NCBI GenBank assembly: GCA_020064725.1
Contig: JAGTWJ010000007.1
Span: 310,001 to 374,000 of the forward strand
Length of the DNA stretch: 64,000 bases
DNA from: Drechslerella dactyloides
Taxonomy: Eukaryota; Ascomycota; Orbiliomycetes; Orbiliales; Orbiliaceae
Direction of reading: 5' to 3'
Shown: positions 23,582 through 35,505 of the stretch, in pieces
How positions within the stretch are numbered: position 1 is the first letter of the stretch
Layout: the number at the start of each line of letters is the position of its first letter
Translations under genes and position numbers: made by a program
Notes under the pieces: generated by a model
Told to the model about the DNA's origin: nothing
Database searches by the model: none
The model's input: only the letters and a program-made list of their open reading frames with translations

Positions 23582-25969
23582 ATGCGGGAGAAACGCAAAA
23601 TCGATGTGGTAGATCTCACCAGTGCCAGCAGGGTAGAATACAATGTGGTAGAAGACTTAGATTTCGATTTATTCGAGATCGGCTCGTCGATATCCAATAC
23701 ACCAAAGAAGAGACGCCAACTTGGCAACAAAACACCGCCGAAAGAGTTACCGAAGAATCTAACGTCAGTTAAAGAGCTAACGATTCACATGCCAACGTAC
23801 GGTTGTTCTCGCAGCGAGTACGATGGCAATTTCGAGGAACTTGAGCTGCGCGTTGGCGGGTGTGTAGAGCTCGCAGCTGATATCACACTCCTAGGCGAGA
23901 CGGAAGCTCTGACCGATGGATACTTCCTCCGCATCAACCGCGTGCTCACCAGCCACGAGGGCCAGTTTCTCGTAGGGCCACTGTTCAAGCGAGCTCGTTG
24001 GCTATACGGGCTCTGTGATCGCATAGCTGGAGAGCTTGTATGGCTGCGAGACACGGCCACTGTTGATGCGACTGACATAGTCAGGGTCAGAGAGTTGATA
24101 CTGACGAATCACACGGAAAGCACCTGTGATGGTATCTTCCCACGAGAGGATGCTGACTACGACCGTCTTGAAGACAACATCGGCAGGTTGATTTGCCGTC
24201 GTCGAGCGTTCATTGCGGATAACGCGAGGGATACCACAGGTTCTGCCAACATGGTCCTCGGCAAAGAAGCATATATCCGCATGCTCAGAGAGAACGAGGC
24301 TGACGAGGGCTTTCGGTATGTGTGAAATTGGCTTGTCCGAACAAGCAAGGTCATGGCTGGTCTCGCGAGCTAAACCCGCTGTAAAAGGGAGGGTCTGGTT
24401 TACGAGACCAGTCATGGCTTTCTATAGGGTTAGCTAACGCGAGCCGAATAAATAGCTTCTCGGCAAAATCAATGAAAAGGAACTGGATGGAACACAAGGA
24501 GGACAATATCAAAAAGGAAAAGGCGCAATTAGACAGTGTATCGATCGATTTGACGGTGCCAGAAATAATTTCAAATTCTACTCGCACCACCATCCACTCG
24601 TGGACCACGAAGCAGACTAAGCGTACTGCGTTCTCCAACCACGGAAAAAGGACATCTCTGAAGGAATCTACAACAACTAAATCGACAGTCTACCGTACCA
24701 GTTCCGAGATCACACAGCACAACATTCTGAAAATTACCAATCCCTCCAGCGCTCTTCAACAAACTTCGAAAACATATACTTTCGGCGACTTCTTCTGCGG
24801 AGCTGGAGGGGCATCTTGCGGCGCTAGACTTGCTGGTCTTAAGGTTATGTACGGAATCGACCTTGAGCCAAATGCCGTAAACTCATATGCCGCTAATTTT
24901 GGAAAAAATCGAGCTTTCTCCGTCGACATTTGCGAATTCGCGGCAGAGATATCCGACGTTAAGATACCTGCGTCACGTTTGCACTGCGACGTTATCCACC
25001 TAAGTTGCCCTTGCCAATTTTTCTCGCCCGCTCACACCAGACCAGGGAAAGACGACTCCAAGAATGAATCTGCTTCGCTCGCTATTGACAAGATTCTAAA
25101 ACTAGTGCGACCAAGGGCAGTCACTCTAGAACAAACGTTCGGCTTATCAACGGCCCGAAGGTTTCGAAGCCATTTCACAACTGTTGTAAATCAGCTTGTA
25201 AGAAACGGCTACAGTGTTAGATGGGGCGTCAAAGATGCCACAGAGTACGGGGCGGTGTCAGTCCGTAAAAGGTTGATAATGATCGCAGCTTGGTGAGACC
25301 GTTACAATCCAAGTTCCCAGCTGCCCTCCTACCATTTCTTATCTTCACACGAAACGGAAGCCTGCACGTTTCTTAGTGAACTCGCTCCCATCCGATCTCT
25401 ACACTACTCCACACTCCGCGGTATGGCATTCACGTACTAATTCATTCAACCATACAATAGCCCTGGAGAAGAACCTCCGCGTTTCCCAGCAGCAACGAGT
25501 TTCAATCCATTCCAGCGCCAAAGTGGCATCAATATACGCGGCTTACCCACTACTCCAACGATCGGCGAGGTGCTACGAAGCATTCCACACGATGCTGAAA
25601 ACCATACACCTAAGTTTTTCCCGACACCAAGCGTCTCATCCTACCGGCTAGACCAACCGTTCAACAGAACTATCACCTGTGACGGAGGTGGCAACAAAGT
25701 TCATCCTAACGGGCGCAGAAATTTTACTCCAAGAGAGTTTGCAGCCTTTCAAGCGTTTCCTACAGACTACAAATTCCGTGCTCCAAGTGACAATAAGATC
25801 CTTAAGTTAATGTAAGTTTTCCGTAATTACTACATAGGTACACCCATAACTCACCTGAGAAACGCTAACTGTGGAATTTCAAAGAGGCAATGCGTGGCCG
25901 CCAAGATTCGCGCAGTCAATCTTCGAGGCTGTCGTGAAACAATTAGAGAAGCTGGACAGAAATGAATGA
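23582..25969 (+). CDS. rid: RID/Masc1-type DNA (cytosine-5) methyltransferase homologue
   Basis: Four exons, 23582-24315, 24456-25292, 25461-25811 and 25885-25969, join in frame (introns 140, 168 and 73 nt; all junctions phase 2) to give 668 residues. Residues about 85-160 look like the BAH-like region of the family (GYFLRINRV, GELVW). The catalytic domain starts with the AdoMet motif FGDFFCGAGGAS at 354. The Pro-Cys-Gln motif has catalytic Cys431 (LSCPCQFFSPAHTRPG). Motif VI is Glu-Gln-Thr (EQT, 470-472) rather than Glu-Asn-Val, a hallmark of fungal RID/Masc1 enzymes. RKRLIMIA closes motif VIII. The target-recognition part carries NRTITCDGGG, and motif X is IGNAWPP across the last intron. 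Family knowledge: Neurospora RID is needed for RIP, the premeiotic C-to-T mutation of repeats, and Ascobolus Masc1 for methylation induced premeiotically. Complete and without stops once spliced, so probably functional. Confidence 0.93.
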
Positions 25970-26606
25970 ATTCGAGCTTGAACGATAACACCAACTGAGG
26001 GTCTGGAGCCCCAACCTAAGCTGCGGAAGATACGAAAACACAGGGATATCAGACATGAATATCTTCTACGGATGGGGGGTTTTGAGTTATCAAAGCGCTG
26101 CAGAAACAAGGACGTGCATCCGTATCTTTATCCGAGATCAATAGCTATCAGTAGTGCATCCATGATTACGTATCATTTTTACAGCCCTACCTTGAGAAAT
26201 CATGATATATGACCACTATTCGGAGCTCGAAGGTCACGAGAGAACCAAGGAAAATTTCAAATGCCATCCTGTTCGTTTGACTTAATTCAGGCTGTAATAG
26301 ATCGCTGAGCTCCCGAATGCCAAGCCAATTGTACTCTGTAATGTTAGTTCTCATTTTCATTGGTTGTTGCGAAATACATGCATATGCGCATACGTACTAG
26401 TAAGGCTTATGGATTTCGATTCCTGAGATTATGAATAACAGAACAGCCTCGCCCCTCTTTCTCCCTTAATGACCATCCATCTTACTTCCATTTAAATCTC
26501 TAAATCGCCACGACAAATTTGCAAAGAGCCATACAGGGCCTATCGGAGACCTGCTGTCGAATCTTCATATATATATATATCAACCATCGTTTTTTCCATT
26601 TTGGCT
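25970..26606. other. Intergenic, 0.6 kb
   Basis: 3' region of the methyltransferase gene and promoter of the HeLo-like gene. A TATATATATATAT run at about 26568-26580 lies 30 bases upstream of the start codon. Nothing else seen. Confidence 0.5.
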
Positions 26607-28313
26607 ATGGCCGGTGTTGAACTAGCTCTTGCGATTGTTGCGACGGTTGATATCGCCTTGAAGTATGGTGTTCATCTAGATTTATACCTAGTTTCAGTCC
26701 GTAGGAGATAGTTTGGCTAAACAAAATGACATACAGACGTGGTAAACAGCTAGTTGAAATCTGCAAGGCTTTCAGAGCGGCCGAGCGCGAAATCTCTGCC
26801 CTTGCGACGCGGATTGAAGGTTCCTGGTCACGGACGAAATACCAGCTTGAATTTCTTGAGAAGGTAGTCTACCTGATGCAAGATGATCTCCAACGGATTC
26901 AAAAGGACATATTGGACAGGCTCAATGAAACCTTGAATGTCACTATCTCTCAGCTCGAACGAGTCATTTCCGACAGCTACTCTCGAGATATCGATGCGCC
27001 GTTAGAGGTCAAGCGATTCAAATATGTTTTTAAAAAAGAGAAGCTCGAAAAATCCGTCAACGACCTTGAGAGCTGGCAGAGGCTTTTCGATCCTACTTGG
27101 TTCTTGATCATGACCGTCGCAAGTCCCATAGTCGACGAAAAGCTAGCTACCATGAGCCAATCGGAGCAAAATCATTACGCGATCGATACGGATCCGGATC
27201 GCACCTCAGCAGCAGCTACTCGTCTCCGATCGGCCAGGGAGGCGGATCCGAATCCATCTGGGATCTTTAAATCGGTCGATAATTTCAACCAATCAGCTAT
27301 TGTTCCGATACAGTCTTCATCCACTTTCGTCGCACAGCGGAGCGATAGTGGCCAATATGTGATCCTGGATCCGACGCCTCATATTCAGCACGAAAGTGAG
27401 GTTCCGACGTTGGCTAAGAGAGTTCGAGACTTAGCCCGCAAACTTATGAATGCTGACCCGGATGAATTTGGCCTCCTCCTCTGCAAAGGAGTCATCAAAA
27501 ACAAAGACCAAAACGTCAATACTGTTATTGGCTTCACTTTCGTGTTTGAGATTCCCTCTAGTCTATCCCAACCACAAAGTTTAAAAGGCTTAACCGCCGA
27601 TACAACACACAATCACTCTCTTTCCCGTCGATTGAAAATAGCCAAAGACCTCGCAAGATCGGTCAACTACCTTCACATGTTCGAATATGTACACAAAAAT
27701 ATTCGACCTGCGAATATCATCATCTTCAAGGACCATGAGTCCGACCTGGGTGCTGCATTTCTTGTCGGATTCGAAGATGCACGACCAGAGGACGGGCGGT
27801 CACAGATAGGAGGGGACAACGACTTTGAGAAGAACATTTACCGCCATCCTAGCCGACAGGGTCTCCAGCCCAAGAATTACTATCTCGTACAGCATGACAT
27901 CTACTCTCTGGGAGTCTGTCTTCTGGAAATCGGACTCTGGACGCCATTGAAAAATATTCTGGAAGGGATTTCACCCAGAATGTTTGAGGAGCCATCGAAT
28001 ACATGGGAGGGATCATCTGCAAAAGATCAATTCCTGCATCATGCTAGAGAAAGTCTCCCTAGCAAGATGGGCACGAATTATGCGAAGATTGTTGAAACCT
28101 GTCTCACATGTCTAGACCCTGGCAACCAAGATTTCGGCGACGCGGCAGCTCTTCAAGATGCAGATGGGGTAATGGTCAGTGTGCGGTACATTGAAAAGGT
28201 CAGAACACTTTCGAGATATATACTAAGCACTAATATTATTGTTCATCTTGGACTAACTGTGAGTCTTTTGTCTGTTACAGATATTAGAGAAGTTGGAGAT
28301 GATTAATATATAG
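26607..28313 (+). CDS. HeLo-like domain fused to pseudokinase
   Basis: Three exons, 26607-26662, 26737-28198 and 28281-28313, give 516 residues. The tiny first exon encodes the start of a HeLo-like bundle (MAGVELALAIVATVDIALK). The helical N-terminal domain continues to about residue 165 and ends with KRFKYVFKK and DPTWFLIM blocks common to fungal HeLo-like proteins. The last exon adds ILEKLEMINI after a CTAAC branch point. The second half is kinase-like (RLKIAKDLARSVNYLH, DIYSLGVCLLEI). The catalytic loop is HKNIRPANI at 338, lacking the catalytic Asp, and GFED at 363-366 replaces DFG, so it is a predicted pseudokinase. In known fungal HeLo proteins (HET-S, SesB-linked) the N-terminal helices permeabilise membranes and cause regulated cell death. 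Here the pseudokinase may be the sensor or lock, by analogy to MLKL. That role is inferred. No NLR partner is seen nearby. Confidence 0.85.
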
Positions 28314-29001
28314 ACCTGAGGTAACACTACGTGTGGCATCAGCTATATCGCGGTCCTTGCTTGATTGATCATTTTGTCCGAAAGGTTTCCATGGGATATT
28401 TCTATGTCACACCGTGATATTCTGGGCTTCCACGTTACAATGGATTTTGTACTCAATTATTTTAGTGCAATGCAGCTGTCCCCGTTACCCTCTTTTATGT
28501 CGACTCCCCGCTTATCACTCTCCACCTGAGACTCGTTAATCGCTTACATATCACAAAATAAAGACTACTGGTTTGGCTGTTTTTGACAAATACGAATTTT
28601 TATTATTCACAGCGAAGGCTTTAAATTGTCTAATATCACGTAGTCTTCCTCATCAATATATAAAACCGGAGGAGGATATATATCCAGCCTTACAACGAGG
28701 AAGCTCTTCCACAAAATTTAGACCGAACAGCCACAGCCAGAAAATGCACTCGGTGTATCAAGTGCATACATTTCACCTTATACGACCATCTCCGGGCTAT
28801 TTATTTGTTGCATCATAAACAAGTTCGACTCATGAGTCTGTTTGAGTGGCTAAGCAGTCGCGAGCAAGTTTTGTATGAGTTATCCACGTGGCTAAGAAGG
28901 AAATTTTAAGAATGCCCGCAGCTGATCTCACAAGCCCAAACCACACAACTTATCTAAATCTACATCTCTCCAGTTATCGATACTGCATCACCGCCGGAAG
29001 T
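28314..29001. other. Intergenic, 0.7 kb
   Basis: AT-rich with TATATA runs. It contains the promoter of the first deaminase-like gene. An in-frame ATG at 28912 could extend that gene by 30 codons, but alignment to its neighbour paralogue favours 29002. Confidence 0.5.
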
Positions 29002-31167
29002 ATGGAGCAGAAGGAGGAACCCCAGGCCAGCCGACCTCCCGAGCTCCAAAGACAGGAATACATGTCAGTTTGCGCTCTGTTGGCAAGCCTGTCGACCGTG
29101 AAAACCAATGAAGAGCTCCATGGGACGATCAAACGACTACGGGCACTTTATCGAATAAACTCACCACGGAATTCAGTCCGCCTGAATCGACTGCTGGATC
29201 GCCTGGCATCTCTCCTTGCTGGGAAGAAGGCCAGTGATTGTGTCGCAGTTATGATCTCGAAACTGACCTCGGACACAATTTTCCTTCTCGCCGCGGCAAA
29301 CTCTTTGACCGAGACTGCAAACGATAGAAATGGGTAAGCTTAAGCCCTCAGGCATATCTGATTTAGAGACGACATATTTACAGACACTAATATTGACTTC
29401 TTCCCCCGCATCAGAGATAGGCATAGGCGAGAAAATGACATAGAAGCCCACGCCGCTAAAATTTTCGATTTCGTAAAACAGTACCATCAAGAGGAAGCGA
29501 AAGAGGCCAAGGAACGGATCGAGCATCAACTTCTGTGCAGTCAAGTGGTATACTCACTGGACACAATTTCAGTCCGCTTCAGATGGTTCCAAGAAGTCCT
29601 CAGAAAGGTTGGGCATCTGAATTGGGCAAGCTTGAAATGTGAAGAAGTCAAGCGTGCTTTGTCTCAAGCACAACACAGATTCATCTGGGACGAAAATATA
29701 GAGCCAGATGACAAGTTCATATCAATGTTCCTGCGTCAGCAATACCTCAAATACGGCAGTCCATGCCCGGAGTTAAACCAGCTTTTTGAAATGGCTTCGC
29801 TATCAACAGCGGACTCTATGACGCCTCAAGACTTCAGGTTCTGGCATCTCGCGTTTTCGTGGGCTTTCCAAAGGTTAGGAAAGTTGCTGCATGCTGCAAA
29901 AGAAGGAGACCCCGATTCTCGTACCGTTCATGAGCTTTTGTGGTGGCTCCAAGTAATCTCGGCCATAACGAGCCAGTCCTCGATTTTCCGAGCCTGGACC
30001 TCGATTATACAATCAGCAGCGAAAGACGAGACAACGGCGCATGGATTTGCTACTGCAACGGCCAACAAAGCAGTCCATAGCACACAGACCCGTACGACGA
30101 ACGGTCATGACGAAAGCAGAATTAGAGCCCCGATATACCTAGTTGGACAACTCACAAGAAGAGAAGCCTCGAGCAGGGAGACATCGGAAAATATCATCAC
30201 CTCAGAAGAACCCGGGGTATCTGTTTATATAGGTACCACTGCCAGTGGTGCTTCTCGTGAGGCTAAAGATCTCGAACAAGAACAACAGGCCAGTTACGCC
30301 ATCGATGATATTGCTTCCGGCCTGAATGAGCTTACATGCCAACTGGAAATCGAACGTCAACGAATAGACCTCGAGCAAGAAGAGACCGGTGAATCAAGAG
30401 AAGACGTTGCAGCAAATGAAAACGACGTGTCAAACGATAGCAGCGATGCCGATTCAGACCTCGATGTCGATATATCGAACGAGAGCCAGACTTCAGGAAA
30501 GGAAATGTTGTTTAAAAGAGCGCACCAACTAGGAGACCACCAACGAATAATCTATGAACTTCTGCGCAGCAAAACCTTGAAGCAAGAAATCACGAGAAGG
30601 AACTTTTCGTTGAAAATGCTCCCACACATGCAAGCAGAGTCTGGAGAGTATAAAGTACATGGCTTAAATGTACTGCTGGCTGAGCTGCTGGTGCCAGAGA
30701 ACAAGGACGACATGACACCCATGCATGTGGAGAAGTTCATAGACGCAATAAAGCGCCTTGTTCCAAATCAGAGACAACTGACTCATTTACTCCATCTTAA
30801 AAGCGACGACCCTACTGTTTTTGCACCGCCGCATGCAGAACTTCTCTTATTAGAATACATTCTAACAAAGAGCAAGTATCACACAAACTACTACATTGGG
30901 CTCTCAAAACCACCTTGCTTCGTTTGCGAACTGATTCTTTTGAAATATTCAAGTATGGTTCAGACCCGAGCGGGACGAGCCCATTTTCACGTCACAGCAA
31001 TCCCGGAAGGTATCCCATCAGAGAATATGGAAACTGTCTTTGGGGTAGTCAAGGACATAGCGGCGGAAGTCGCAATGGATCTCTACGTGAAAGAGGTGCT
31101 GCAGAGCTCCGAACGCTCTGGGGCGCCGACTGAGAACGAAGACAGGATGCAGGGGACAAGAAGATAG
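29002..31167 (+). CDS. OTT_1508-type deaminase-like protein, paralogue 1
   Basis: Two exons, 29002-29333 and 29415-31167, joined in phase 2 by an 81-nt intron, give 694 residues. Residues 1-330 are a helical region shared with the next gene but of no known fold (HAAKIFDFVKQYH block, Trp-rich WHLAFSWAF block). Residues 350-500 are acidic and disordered with a Glu/Asp-rich run. The C-terminal domain holds the deaminase signature: HAELLLLEYI with His584 and Glu586, then YIGLSKPPCFVCE with Cys612 and Cys615. This is the HxE...PCxxC zinc site of the cytidine-deaminase superfamily, with 25 residues between Glu and the first Cys. From memory it fits the OTT_1508-like family, expanded in fungi and predicted to act on nucleic acids; no member's substrate is known to me. 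Start chosen at 29002 because it lines up with the neighbour's start. All zinc ligands and the proton-shuttling Glu are intact. Confidence 0.85.
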
Positions 31168-32482
31168 AAGCCGCAACAAGCTATGTTGCCTCGATGGGGG
31201 CGGGGCCTCTTAGAGACATCTTCATAACGCATTGGTTCGGTTTTGGAAGTCGAGCGCCGGATTGAATTTTCACCAACGCCAGATATCGGCTCAACTGGAA
31301 TATTTGCACATTATCGAACGCTTTGATTAAGCTAAAGGCTCTAGCAATACCCTATAGATCTATTAATTGCATTTTGACGCGATATCGACAGTCGAAACAT
31401 CTGGGCGCGCAGGCATAGTTTCATCGCGAAGCCTTTCTATCTGGCCTACGGATTTCCAATAAGCCTTATTCTCTAGTAAACCCTTCCTTCGTAGTGTGAA
31501 TAGGACTGCTGTATCTTACCATGACCGCTAGTAGGCGTTGATGAGTGCGGCCAATGCTCCAGTAATATACCATGCGCGTTTGTTTGGTGCCTGTGGATGT
31601 TCGTTCGAATGTTCTTGGGCGCAAGCTAGCTCGTGATATTTCACAGAATGCATATATGCATAGGGACGCATATCATATCTGCAGAAGTGCCAACCACCAC
31701 ACCACGGCATATATTTGCAGGGCCCTTAGGACTCATAGCTAGGAGGACAGTTTTGCTAAACCAGAGGGCAGAGTAGCCTAGATAGCGCACGTTAAGTAGG
31801 TTTATAAATTAGCCGCGCCTCCGCACGTGTGCCACGCGGATGGCGACCGGCCAGATATGTTGGAATTTGAGCTCTCAAATCTGCGCTGACAAATTTTGGC
31901 AATTCAGCATCAGGCAGAACATCAGTAAATTCCGACCCATGGGCAGCCATGGTATTTTTATATCCATCTGGCAAGCTTGGTTCCCGTCATTCCTACAGAA
32001 ACACCTAGATCGCCAGTATGGGCGGGATTTTCCATTATTTAGTGTCTCGATACGGATGAGTTTTGTGTATTTGAAAAGTCCCAAATAGTTTAAAGGTTAC
32101 ATATTTTTCTAAACGAACCTCCGTCATTTGAGTACCCTAAGAGCCAGGTATCATGTGGACGGAGCACAGTAAAGTAGAGGGATTAAGAAAAACTGCCAAA
32201 TATATGTGCCTGACATCTACCGCTGAGCTAAATATTAAGAAGAGCCCACAATCCTTTATTTCCCGGCAGACACTCTAAACTTCTCAACTTCTACATTTAA
32301 CATCACGATCAGAAAGTATATTTGGCAGGCAAAGTTGAGCTCCGCCATCTCCTACAGAGCTTTCTTCGACAACCTTCCTCAAAGAACTCAGCCCATGACT
32401 TCGCTCTGCCTCCCCCGGTTTCGAATTTCATCAAATTCTGCTACATACTATCACGCTCACGCGTTAAACGATATATACAACA
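31168..32482. other. Intergenic, 1.3 kb between paralogues
   Basis: AT-rich sequence separating the two deaminase-like genes; no supported gene, and no obvious repeat that would mark the duplication endpoints. Confidence 0.5.
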
Positions 32483-34920
32483 ATGCAGCGGCCGGAAGAT
32501 CCATATTACCCTGACTTCGAGGACATCCATCGGCGGTACTATACCGCCTGTATGTTGCTAACGAGCTTGTCGAGCCCGCAGTCTCATGAGAGAATACAGA
32601 CTGAGATTGAAATCATACGGAGGTTAAATAAAGAATGGGGAGTTCGAGGACCGACGATCAGGTCATTGGACCAAGCCCTTGATCGACTGGCCTTTCTATT
32701 AGTCGCACGGGGAGACGGTGACTGCATTGCAGTCGCGCTTACGAAACTAACTCGGGATAAGGTCTCGCTATTAGCAACATACGACTCAGCGTCTGGCAAC
32801 GGGGACCCTTTGGAAGCCGCTGCGCAAATTTCCGGTCGGTCTAGCCCCTGCGATGTTCGGGCGGCAGACAATCCAAGAAAGCAGTAAGTATCCCAATCCT
32901 ATCCAAAAGGAAACATATTACCGCTCCATGCTGACTCTGTGCATCATTGATGAATAGACCTAGACGCGAAGTGGACATCGAACAGCATGCAGCAAAATTC
33001 TTCGCATTCGTCAAGGAATACCATACCCTAAGGGACGACGACGCAAGAATGGCAGCTAGGGTTGAGTTTACAAAAACACAGTTTAAGTATTCAATTGACA
33101 AGCTGGCGGCCTGGTCACACCAGCTCGGGAAAGATCTGAGACCACTGAGGACCCTGGCCATCCTCCAGTGTTCGCTCATTGAGAACGAGGCATTGCAGCA
33201 TGAAGAAAAATATTTCGTGCCACCGCCAGCTAATAAAGGATCAGATTGCTCCTCCTGGGATGAGTTCCTAGCGACATTCCTTCCAAAGCGATACCTTGAG
33301 CTTGAGAGCGGATCGCAGCACCACAAACTACAGAGCTTTTTCAAAGAGCATCCAGAGCTCCCAACAACAGTCAGATCTGAGTTGGATATGGTACTCTGGC
33401 ACACCTTATTTCTCTGGCTATTCGAGACGCTTGATAGACGGATAAAGTCGGCAAGCAAACTCAAACAATCACATGACGACGCCGCGCTGTCCGACAGCAT
33501 TACAGAGATCTTGAAGCTTGTAAATCTGGTGAAGATGCTGACACACGAGTCGGTGATTTTCAGGCGGTGGATCTCATTTGTCACAAAGATCGCAGGCGAC
33601 GAAAAGGTTCCCCGACTTCCTCCAACAGCGTCGATATTTGATACCGAGGCGTTAACCAATGCCCTCACCATTACTTCACCCAGCCAGACTGCCGAAGTTC
33701 GCATGCCAACAGACGCAACCGCTACCAGGGATTCATCTCAACAGAGCAACCGAGATAATGGCGGTAAAGATCCAGCAACGGGTGCAGACAAGGCCAAAGA
33801 ACTCATAAAAAAGATCTGGCTCACTGTTTGCGATAAATATAGGGGATGAAGGAAAAGACATATCGGAAATCTCCTTCCCAAGAACTCAGGCATCGCAGTT
33901 ACCGAGTTGGAGGAAAGGGACACTCGAAGCAGCAAGAACACTCTAGTCCAACAAAAGCAAACTGCTGAAGAAGGGCCACTATCTGAGGAGCAGTCGGCCA
34001 AGACGAACGAAGCCATTCCGAGTCGACACTCACGACAGCTCTCCGAAGAACATGACGGGGTTTCATGCGGGATGCTGGAGAGTGTTGTTGATCCCGATCT
34101 CAAGTATGAATCTGAATATGCCGCCCCGCAGGTCGGTCTATACGAAAACACCTTCCAAGAGAGTCTTCAATCGACAAATATAAAAATAAAGACCAGCAAT
34201 AAGACTTTCCAAAAGGCATACAACCTCTCAGCCCATATCGACGCTATATATGCGATGCTGCGGTGCAAGATCTTGACCAGACAAGTGTTCCAAAGAGAGT
34301 TCACCCTGAGTGTCATCCCGCATGATGCAAGCCAGCGGCTCGAACATCCGGCTGAAAATCTCCAGTCCTCACTGGAAAGGTTTCTGGCACGTGAATGGGA
34401 CGTCGAAGAAACGCCAACACGAGTGCAACAGTTCCTGGAAGCAATCCCAGGCGCAGCAAGCCACCCGCAGCATCGCGACCGACTCCTAGCGCTCAATACC
34501 GAGAACCCAAAGGTCCACGCCCCTCAACACGCAGAGATGCTGCTTCTCGATCACATCCTTAATCAAGGCAAGGACCCAAATCACATGTATATGGGCATTT
34601 CCAGGCCTCCTTGTTTTACTTGCGAAGCCGTGCTTCTGATGCACCGAGCTCGAGACTTTGATCGTATACGAACAAGGATCGGACACGGGCGTGTTGATAT
34701 CAACGGCTTTCCCGAGCGTGTCTCGAAGTACACCAAGGAAAAAGTTTTCAAGACTGTTAATGAACTTGCCAATATTGTGGCACGAGACTTGTACCGGGAA
34801 CAACGGAAGAAACGCTCTGGAGATTCCGAATTCGAAGAGCCCACGCCCTCGCCTCCACCCCCACCTAAGCCAGCAGAAGACGAAGCAAGACGAATTCCAG
34901 ACGAGCGCTACTTCTTATGA
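32483..34920 (+). CDS. OTT_1508-type deaminase-like protein, paralogue 2
   Basis: Exon 1 is 32483-32883 and exon 2 starts at 32958, with a phase 2 intron at the same place as in the preceding gene. An in-frame TGA at 33847-33849 interrupts the frame, which then continues open to 34920. A GTAAAG donor at 33764 and a CTCAG acceptor ending 33889 would remove it as a 126-nt phase 1 intron, giving 745 residues. Otherwise the product stops before its catalytic domain. In the spliced model the deaminase site is HAEMLLLDHI (His616, Glu618) and ISRPPCFTCE (Cys644, Cys647). The N-terminal helical region aligns with paralogue 1 (YYTACMLLTSLS, QHAAKFFAFVKEYH, FRRWISF). The linker is disordered and the tail is Pro-rich. 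Same predicted zinc deaminase activity as its neighbour, substrate unknown. The two are probably an old tandem duplication, judged by modest identity. Confidence 0.78.
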
Positions 34921-35505
34921 ATCATGTTGTGACAGCTAGCACACTTATCCTCATATTGCTTTGACAGGTTCGCAAGGCAACGTGCTTTGAAATTTAACCT
35001 TACGCATGTCGTATTGGTTTCCGAGCATACTTTGAAGCAAGAGCTCCCTGTTCATAAACTTTTAGCTCTTTGGATTACACAATTGCAAGTCAGAATTATT
35101 GTCGCTACACATCTTTATCGGATTCATATAGCTCTCTCCCTTTTGTATTTAAAGCGCCATGAGAACTACTCCACAGCGCGGAGCCCACAATACAAGGGGA
35201 TTGACAACTGGAATTCAGGAACACATCGAGATATTCCTAGTAACTGCCAGACCAACAGTAACCAGGTAAGCGAGACGGGTTCGAGGGTCAAAAAGCATAG
35301 ACTTGCGATATCGTGATAAATAGTGCACCAGAGTGGGCTTAGAGTGTTCGTTTTCAGATGTTGTGCTTCAATTGGGCAAATATGCCGTCTTGAGCGAATG
35401 ACGTCATGCATAGTTTCTGTGCAACCTCAACGCCAAAATCTCTTCCCACGACACATAACGACACCAGACACCTTGAACGTGATCCGTCCCACCTCCACAA
35501 CCGCA
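34921..35505. other. Intergenic, 0.6 kb
   Basis: 3' region of the second deaminase-like gene and promoter of the COQ8 gene. This is also where base composition shifts from moderate to high GC. No gene seen. Confidence 0.5.

Noticed and set aside
23582..34920. Secondary-metabolite gene cluster
   Set aside because: A hydrolase lies next to the region, but no synthase, P450, transporter or pathway regulator is present.
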